Assembly: GCF_027853245.1 (NCBI RefSeq)
Contig: NZ_JAPTZM010000003.1
Source of the DNA: Atlantibacter subterraneus
Lineage (GTDB): Bacteria > Pseudomonadota > Gammaproteobacteria > Enterobacterales > Enterobacteriaceae
Direction: 5' to 3' (one strand)
DNA: 64,000 bases
Part shown: piece after piece, positions 59,749 through 64,000 of the stretch
Position numbering within the stretch: position 1 is the stretch's first letter
How the letters are laid out: each line of letters begins with the position of its first letter
Made by a program: the position numbers and the translations under genes
Notes under the pieces: model-generated
Database searches by the model: none
What the model saw: only the letters and a program-made list of their open reading frames with translations
Told to the model about the DNA's origin: nothing

Positions 59749-60999
59749 ATGGAAAGCAAAGTAGTAGTTCCGGCTGAAGGTAAAAAGATCACGTTAGAAA
59801 ACGGCAAACTGACTGTGCCGAACAATCCGGTAATCCCGTTCATTGAAGGTGACGGTATCGGTGTTGACGTGACCCCGGCGATGCTGAAAGTGGTTGATGC
59901 CGCTGTTGAGAAAGCCTACAAGGGCGAGCGAAAAATTTCCTGGATGGAAATCTACACGGGCGAGAAATCTACCCAGCTTTATGGTCAGGACGTGTGGCTG
60001 CCGAAAGAAACTCTCGATCTGATTCGTGATTACCGCGTGGCAATTAAAGGCCCACTGACTACGCCGGTTGGCGGCGGCATCCGTTCTCTGAACGTGGCGC
60101 TGCGTCAGGAGCTGGATCTGTACGTGTGCCTGCGCCCGGTGCGTTACTACCAGGGCACCCCGAGCCCGGTAAAACACCCGGAACTGACCGACATGGTGAT
60201 CTTCCGTGAAAACTCTGAAGACATCTATGCCGGTATCGAGTGGAAAGCCGACAGCGCTGAAGCCGATAAAGTGATCAAATTCCTGCGCGATGAGATGGGC
60301 GTGAAGAAAATTCGCTTCCCTGAGCATTGCGGTATCGGCATCAAGCCGTGCTCTGAAGAAGGCACCAAACGCCTGGTACGCGCGGCTATCGAGTACGCGA
60401 TCACCAATGACCGTGAGTCTGTGACTCTGGTGCATAAAGGCAACATCATGAAGTTCACCGAAGGCGCGTTTAAAGACTGGGGCTACCAGCTGGCGCGCGA
60501 AGAGTTTGGCGGCGAACTGATCGACGGCGGCCCGTGGGTGAAAATTAAGAACCCGAACAGCGGTAAAGAAATCATCGTTAAAGACGTGATTGCCGATGCG
60601 TTCCTCCAGCAGATCCTGCTGCGTCCGGCTGAGTACGACGTGATTGCCTGTATGAACCTGAACGGCGACTACATTTCTGACGCCCTGGCGGCGCAGGTTG
60701 GCGGTATCGGTATCGCGCCTGGCGCGAACATTGGCGACGAGTGTGCACTGTTCGAAGCCACTCACGGCACCGCACCGAAATACGCAGGCCAGGACAAAGT
60801 GAACCCAGGTTCTATCATCCTGTCCGCTGAAATGATGCTGCGTCATATGGAATGGTTCGAAGCCGCAGACCTGATCGTTAAAGGCATGGAAGGCGCGATT
60901 AACGCCAAAACCGTGACTTATGATTTCGAACGCCTGATGGAAGGCGCTAAGCTGCTGAAATGTTCAGAGTTTGGCGACGCGATCATCGCGAACATGTAA
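59749..60999 (+). CDS. icd: Icd, NADP-dependent isocitrate dehydrogenase
   Basis: A 416-residue TCA-cycle enzyme that oxidatively decarboxylates isocitrate to 2-oxoglutarate with NADP. The serine phosphorylated by AceK to control the glyoxylate branch lies in TTPVGGGIRSLNVALRQ (about residue 113). Substrate/metal motifs MNLNGDYISDALAAQVGG and the NADP region HGTAPKYAGQDKVNPGS are intact. An AAGGAGAGG site precedes the ATG. The 3' end is the integration site of e14 in E. coli; the gene here is complete. Confidence 0.98.
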   Translation: MESKVVVPAEGKKITLENGKLTVPNNPVIPFIEGDGIGVDVTPAMLKVVDAAVEKAYKGERKISWMEIYTGEKSTQLYGQDVWLPKETLDLIRDYRVAIKGPLTTPVGGGIRSLNVALRQELDLYVCLRPVRYYQGTPSPVKHPELTDMVIFRENSEDIYAGIEWKADSAEADKVIKFLRDEMGVKKIRFPEHCGIGIKPCSEEGTKRLVRAAIEYAITNDRESVTLVHKGNIMKFTEGAFKDWGYQLAREEFGGELIDGGPWVKIKNPNSGKEIIVKDVIADAFLQQILLRPAEYDVIACMNLNGDYISDALAAQVGGIGIAPGANIGDECALFEATHGTAPKYAGQDKVNPGSIILSAEMMLRHMEWFEAADLIVKGMEGAINAKTVTYDFERLMEGAKLLKCSEFGDAIIANM

Positions 61000-61019
61000 T
61001 CAGTCAACGCTGATGCGGA

Positions 61020-61051
61020 TAAACGGGAGCCTGAGTGCTCCCGTTTTTTTT
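61020..61051 (+). terminator. Terminator of icd
   Basis: AAACGGGAGC and GCTCCCGTTT form a 10-base stem with a 6-base loop, followed by a T-run. Confidence 0.92.
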
Positions 61052-61322
61052 AATCATCGCCTGCAATGGGATAACCCGCCCGGCGTATCGCCTCTTTACA
61101 GTCGTTCACGCCCGCCGCGTAGCCCGCTTCGATTTCACATACCGGGCTGGCGCTGCAAGCGGGCAAACGGATTTGCGCCGATAGCTGCTCAGCCAGCATA
61201 GCTATCTGTCGTCTGGCCTGCAGCAGTTCTTGCGCCATACAGACACTCTCCTCCACATGCACCGTATCTCCTGCCGCCAGGGTCGTTAATCGCTGTTGCG
61301 TTATGTTATTCATTCCAGGCAT
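61050..61322 (-). CDS. Hypothetical 90-residue protein downstream of icd
   Basis: I do not recognise a family with confidence. The sequence (MNNITQQRLTTLAAGDTVHVEESVCMAQELLQARRQIAMLAEQL) is helical and could form a short coiled coil. A C-terminal part has two cysteines (LPACSASPVCEIE) and AGYAAGVNDCKEAIRRAG, reminiscent of small phage-borne ORFs. There is no signal or membrane span. Neither the first ATG (61322) nor the third-codon-later ATG (61313) has a clear ribosome-binding site. It ends inside the icd terminator T-run. Real gene likely but not certain. Confidence 0.6.
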   Translation of the reverse strand: MPGMNNITQQRLTTLAAGDTVHVEESVCMAQELLQARRQIAMLAEQLSAQIRLPACSASPVCEIEAGYAAGVNDCKEAIRRAGYPIAGDD

Positions 61323-61399
61323 CTTTATTGCTAATTATCATTAAGCGTAATCATAGCGGCGGAGTAGAGTAGAGGAGATACCACATAAGGGGGTTAGCG

Positions 61400-61645
61400 A
61401 TGGCGGTTTATTATTTCTTTTCAAAAGCAGGCAAGGTCATTGCCGTTGAGCAGTCTGCAGCTGCGGACTGGTTTAATCAGGGGTATCAAAAAGAATTTGA
61501 GGAAGTGGAGGCGGCAACGCCGCAAGCCGCGCTAAAACGTTTTCATGACATTCGTGGCGAACAGGATAAAAATTTATGGGCGTTTGCTACCGGTCCGATA
61601 TATTTTGCTGCTATTGCCCTGCTGGTTTATTTATTTTTTACATAA
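61400..61645 (+). CDS. Small C-tail-anchored membrane protein, unknown
   Basis: An 81-residue protein with a soluble N-terminal part (MAVYYFFSKAGKVIAVEQSAAADWFNQGYQKEFEEVEAATPQAALKRFHDI) and one C-terminal membrane span (FATGPIYFAAIALLVYLFF). The topology looks like a tail anchor. I do not recognise the family; its occurrence among other small genes after icd suggests an accessory origin. A GGGGG stretch (61389-61393) precedes the start by a few bases and may serve as a ribosome-binding site. Confidence 0.7.
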   Translation: MAVYYFFSKAGKVIAVEQSAAADWFNQGYQKEFEEVEAATPQAALKRFHDIRGEQDKNLWAFATGPIYFAAIALLVYLFFT

Positions 61646-61746
61646 GGCAAATTAGTGATATTTAATAAATGCGCCTGTCGATTGCTTCCCGCCAAATAAT
61701 GTTCGATTTTATCCATTGATTGAGCAGGTGCGATCTTTCTGATAAT

Positions 61747-61772
61747 AACAAAACGGGAACCACAGGCTCCCG
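61747..61772 (-). terminator. Terminator of msgA
   Basis: On the minus strand CGGGAGCCTGTGGTTCCCG forms a stem (one mismatch) followed by TTTTGTT. Confidence 0.75.
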
Positions 61773-61807
61773 CCTGATGGCCGGTTAAGCTCCGCTATAC
61801 GGCGCGA

Positions 61808-62047
61808 TTACTCGGCAACCAGCCACATATCCGATTCGTCGAACATCTCTTCCAGCATCCGGTTTAACTTCTCACGGTCATTTTTGCTGGCATCGCTGTT
61901 AAGCCCATTCGCCTGCATGGGTTTGACTCTGACTTCCGCATCAGGAAAAATTCTCTGCACGCGCCGCGTCAGCTCCGCGAGGATGATATCTTGCGCGCCA
62001 GGTAAGCCCGCCACGTTGCGCTTGTCATATACCAATTCGACGAACAT
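61808..62047 (-). CDS. msgA: MsgA, DinI-family protein
   Basis: A 79-residue member of the DinI/ImpC/MsgA family. It reads MFVELVYDKRNVAGLPGAQDIIL and ends MLEEMFDESDMWLVAE, nearly the Salmonella macrophage-survival protein MsgA as I recall it. DinI itself binds RecA filaments and modulates the SOS response; the acidic C-terminal helix used for RecA binding is conserved here. A near-perfect LexA box lies 15 bases before the start, so SOS control is very likely. It is absent at this place in E. coli K-12. Confidence 0.88.
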   Translation of the reverse strand: MFVELVYDKRNVAGLPGAQDIILAELTRRVQRIFPDAEVRVKPMQANGLNSDASKNDREKLNRMLEEMFDESDMWLVAE

Positions 62048-62061
62048 AACTACCTCTGTAT

Positions 62062-62081
62062 TACTGTGTGTTTGTACAGTA
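62062..62081 (-). promoter_or_regulatory. LexA (SOS) box upstream of msgA
   Basis: TACTGTGTGTTTGTACAGTA contains CTGT-N8-ACAG exactly and matches the outer TA bases of the LexA consensus. It lies 15 bases upstream of the msgA ATG, overlapping the expected promoter. Confidence 0.9.
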
Positions 62082-62095
62082 TGTTAGCCGTTAAA

Positions 62096-62452
62096 ACTGC
62101 GGGTTACAACAGGCCTGAGCGCAAAAACTGCGCCACAAATCGCACTCTTTATATCGTTAACATATCTGCAAAATATATTTTCATTGTTTTAAGATTATGG
62201 TTTCTTAAAGCAATTATGTGAAAAGTAATTAAAGCGCTATAAGAATATATTTTGTTGGTAACTTATTATTAATTATGAAATATATTTTGCACCTGCCGGG
62301 TATTGAAATTTCGTTTAAGTGAATATTTTAAAAAGCCTTTCAGGTAAATCCTAATTATGAATACTAATAAAAAATACAACTAAGGATTAGCTAGTGGGAA
62401 CGGATAAGCAGTGCTATTCTCGGATAATCATACAAGTCATAAGGGAATAAAA
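62096..62452. other. AT-rich gap between msgA and the BssS-like gene
   Basis: About 357 bases, strongly AT-rich with several TATATTTT-like runs. No gene, RNA or repeat could be supported. The composition suggests acquired DNA or a multi-promoter, H-NS-type region. Confidence 0.5.
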
Positions 62453-62695
62453 ATGAACAGTGATAATGATTTTCCTGTATTTCCCGTCATCGGTTGGCAG
62501 GTAGGACCAAAATCGGATCAAAACGTTTTGGTATTTAAAATTGGCTACTGCACTTCATCCTACAATCTGAATGCCACGACCTTTGATTCACCTTTTTTTT
62601 CAATGACGCCTTCTATGGCTAAAAGCCTGATTTACGATCTGCAGCGCTATGTCGACCATTGTGAAGAAAACGAATTCCAAAAAATCGCCATTTAA
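62453..62695 (+). CDS. BssS-like small protein (biofilm regulator family)
   Basis: An 80-residue protein starting MNSDNDFPVFPVIGWQVGPKSDQ, followed by VLVFKIGYCTSS and a C-terminal helical part with SLIYDLQRYVDHCEENE. The VIGWQVG segment followed by a beta strand and a terminal helix resembles the pattern of E. coli BssS (HPLVGWDIST...LMLRLHY), a small biofilm regulator. The relation is distant and inferred by eye. ATG at 62453 follows AAGGGAAT; the frame is open 14 codons upstream. Confidence 0.65.
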   Translation: MNSDNDFPVFPVIGWQVGPKSDQNVLVFKIGYCTSSYNLNATTFDSPFFSMTPSMAKSLIYDLQRYVDHCEENEFQKIAI

Positions 62696-62707
62696 TACGG
62701 TCCCTTA

Positions 62708-62733
62708 CGGGAAGACGCTTCGCTTCCCGTTCG
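62708..62733 (+). terminator. Weak hairpin after the BssS-like gene
   Basis: CGGGAAG and CTTCCCG form a 7-base stem with an 8-base loop; the T-run is poor. Possible terminator only. Confidence 0.45.
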
Positions 62734-62881
62734 TCCGTTAAACCCATCTTTTGAAGCCCACGCTACGCTTGCCCCTTATCTGAACCTCTACGCTTCGATA
62801 ACCAAAAATTTTTTTACCGCACAGCAGAAAAACCAGCCTGTGCTTATACTTATAACAGGCGATGTCCTCAGGAGAATAAAA

Positions 62882-63151
62882 ATGATTTGGATGGAAGAAG
62901 GGCTGTATGTGCGTATTCACGAGTTAGAAAATGGCCCGCGACCGTTTCCGCTGCAAAGTGGATTTAATGCTGAAACCGCCTACCGTGCCCTTGGCTGCTT
63001 CAATGCGTCAGAGTCGTCAGATGCGTTCTATATTTTATCGAACGATCGGAATGAGATTTGGTTTATCTGCAACCGGCATTTACGAACGGTGGCAATCAAT
63101 AATGCCAGCAAAGATCTGCGCTATCCCCTGGAAAAAATCACCGCTCATTGA
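62882..63151 (+). CDS. Hypothetical 89-residue protein
   Basis: An unrecognised small cytosolic protein: MIWMEEGLYVRIHELENGPRPFPLQ, then FNASESSDAFYILSNDRNEIWFICNRHLRTVAIN and a basic end. The hydrophobic pattern suggests a compact alpha/beta fold. It starts with ATG behind AGGAGAA, which supports translation. It lies between the BssS-like gene and the DUF488 gene. Function unknown. Confidence 0.72.
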   Translation: MIWMEEGLYVRIHELENGPRPFPLQSGFNAETAYRALGCFNASESSDAFYILSNDRNEIWFICNRHLRTVAINNASKDLRYPLEKITAH

Positions 63152-63201
63152 GCGTCATTCCCAGCCGCCCGGCCTCACCGCCGGGCAAATGGTCTGAAAG
63201 A

Positions 63202-63552
63202 TTAACGCGCTATTTCATTTAATACGTCAGCCAATACCCGTGCATGGTTCTGTGTAGTGTTCTTCGCGGCATAAAGTAAGGTGACGTTGCCCGCGCGGGC
63301 GCGCTCTGCCACTTTATGCAGCGCATCCTGTTGCGCCATTAATTCTTCGCGGTACTGGCGGGTAAACTCGCTGAAATCGATAGCCTCGCTGTGAAACGCT
63401 TTACGCAACTCATTGGAAGGAGCCAATGTTTTGTTCCATTCATCATGCGCTAAATCGCTTTTTTTAATCCCCCTGGGCCATAACCGATCCACCAGAATCC
63501 GGTAGCCGTCTTGCTTAAGGGCGTCGTCATAAACGCGTTTACAGGTAATCAT
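63202..63552 (-). CDS. DUF488 (YeaO-family) protein
   Basis: A 116-residue DUF488 protein. The family hallmark YRILVDRLWPRGIKKSDLAHDEWNKTLAPS is complete, as are LRKAFHS and a terminal VTLLYAAKNTTQNHARVLADVL segment. Members are small alpha/beta proteins of unknown activity, sometimes linked to metal or oxidative stress in annotations. An AGGAGAG ribosome-binding site precedes the ATG. The E. coli family member is YeaO; whether this is its orthologue is unclear because the context differs. Confidence 0.87.
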   Translation of the reverse strand: MITCKRVYDDALKQDGYRILVDRLWPRGIKKSDLAHDEWNKTLAPSNELRKAFHSEAIDFSEFTRQYREELMAQQDALHKVAERARAGNVTLLYAAKNTTQNHARVLADVLNEIAR

Positions 63553-63808
63553 GAACTCTCCTTTTCCTGTTTAATAACCCGCCTCGCTATTTCGGCGTAA
63601 ACGAAGCGTTTAGGGATAAGCCTGGGCAAGCCTTAACTCTCAGCGCACCGCTGCTGACCATCATTTTGATTCCATTAGGCTATTTTATGGCGCGTTGATG
63701 AAAGGCACAATTCTGGCAACTGCAATAATTTGGTATTGTAAAATCAATAAGCTATCTGTAATGTGAGGGTCCTTGTGTAGTTCTCTTCCTCCTTGCACAG
63801 GATTTCTT

Positions 63809-64000
63809 ATGGACACTTTCCCTCTCACAACCACACTGCGCATCGCTTTAGTTGGCGATTACAACGCTTCGGTTTTGGCGCATAAAGCCATTCCTTTAGC
63901 CATTGACGATGCGGCCGCCGTGTTGAACATTGATGTCGATTATGACTGGCTACACACCACTGAGGTCAAAAGCAGTGAAGACCTGGTGGGTTACGACGCA
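63809..64000 (+). CDS. CTP-synthase-like class I glutamine amidotransferase, N-terminal part (runs off window)
   Basis: Only 64 codons are visible: MDTFPLTTTLRIALVGDYNASVLAHKAIPLAIDDA, then LNIDVDYDWLHTTEV. The RIALVGDYN start and HKAIPLAID helix match the start of the glutamine amidotransferase domain of CTP synthase homologues, here without the synthetase domain. Such stand-alone proteins are annotated as CTP synthase C-terminal region-related. A good AGGA site sits seven bases upstream of the ATG. The catalytic Cys and His lie beyond the window, so activity cannot be judged. Confidence 0.75.
   Translation, partial: MDTFPLTTTLRIALVGDYNASVLAHKAIPLAIDDAAAVLNIDVDYDWLHTTEVKSSEDLVGYDA

Noticed and set aside
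59794..60846. A 350-codon frame antisense to icd
   Set aside because: It is a shadow of the highly biased codons of icd; no ribosome-binding site or motif.
60900..61100. Possible e14-like attachment duplication at the icd 3' end
   Set aside because: Only one icd tail is visible; no repeat of it was found in the remaining 3 kb.

Overview
The window is chromosomal DNA of a member of the Enterobacteriaceae. Nearly every core gene is recognisable as an Escherichia/Salmonella/Enterobacter-type orthologue of standard length, and signature small genes (mgrB, yobH, yebO, yoaH, ortT-like) are present. Several traits point away from E. coli K-12: rnd lies directly next to minEDC (as I recall for Salmonella and Enterobacter-type genomes), a soluble lytic transglycosylase sits between ycgL and ycgM, an msgA-type DinI-family gene follows icd, an extra TIM-barrel gene sits between phoP and purB, and hlyE and umuDC are missing between ycgN and dsbB. 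The genus cannot be fixed by reading. No rRNA, tRNA, insertion sequence, integrase or CRISPR array was seen.

Layout. 1-4.9 kb: end of htpX, yebQ/kdgR (pectin-sugar control), yobH, mgrB, yebO, yobF and cspC. 4.9-10.4 kb: rlmA, mntP with a manganese riboswitch and two MntR boxes, yobD, and the mannose PTS operon manXYZ with Mlc/CRP-like sites. 10.4-17.4 kb: yoaE, pdeD, sdaA, nudL, pabB, yoaH. 17.4-19.97 kb: an AT-rich accessory island with an unknown 142-aa gene and a Tat-exported beta-helix protein. 20-31.5 kb: RidA-family yoaB, yoaA, tsaB, yeaY, fadD, rnd, minCDE, ycgL, a lytic transglycosylase, ycgM, ycgN. 31.6-36.5 kb: ydcH-like gene, a 57-aa OrtT/GhoT-type membrane toxin, dsbB, nhaB, fadR, ldtC. 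36.6-51 kb: mfd, lolCDE-nagK-cobB, potABCD, pepT. 50.8-61 kb: roxA, phoPQ, a TIM-barrel gene, purB-hflD-mnmA-nudJ, rluE, icd. 61-64 kb: small accessory genes after icd (an SOS-controlled msgA, a BssS-like gene, a DUF488 gene, unknowns) and the start of a CTP-synthase-like amidotransferase gene.

Interplay. Several regulatory circuits are complete or nearly so inside the window. PhoPQ has a textbook PhoP box, and its inhibitor MgrB has a matching promoter layout. FadR is encoded 11 kb from its target fadD, which carries a FadR-like operator. PurR has an exact consensus operator inside purB at codon 62. mntP combines MntR boxes, a Fur-like site and a Mn riboswitch. The best candidates for something undescribed are the beta-helix/unknown-gene island (17.4-19.97 kb), the orphan OrtT-like toxin, the yobF allele with an in-frame stop, and a riboswitch-like leader before the TerC-family gene yoaE. 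Comparisons with E. coli or Salmonella proteins are from memory, not from a search.
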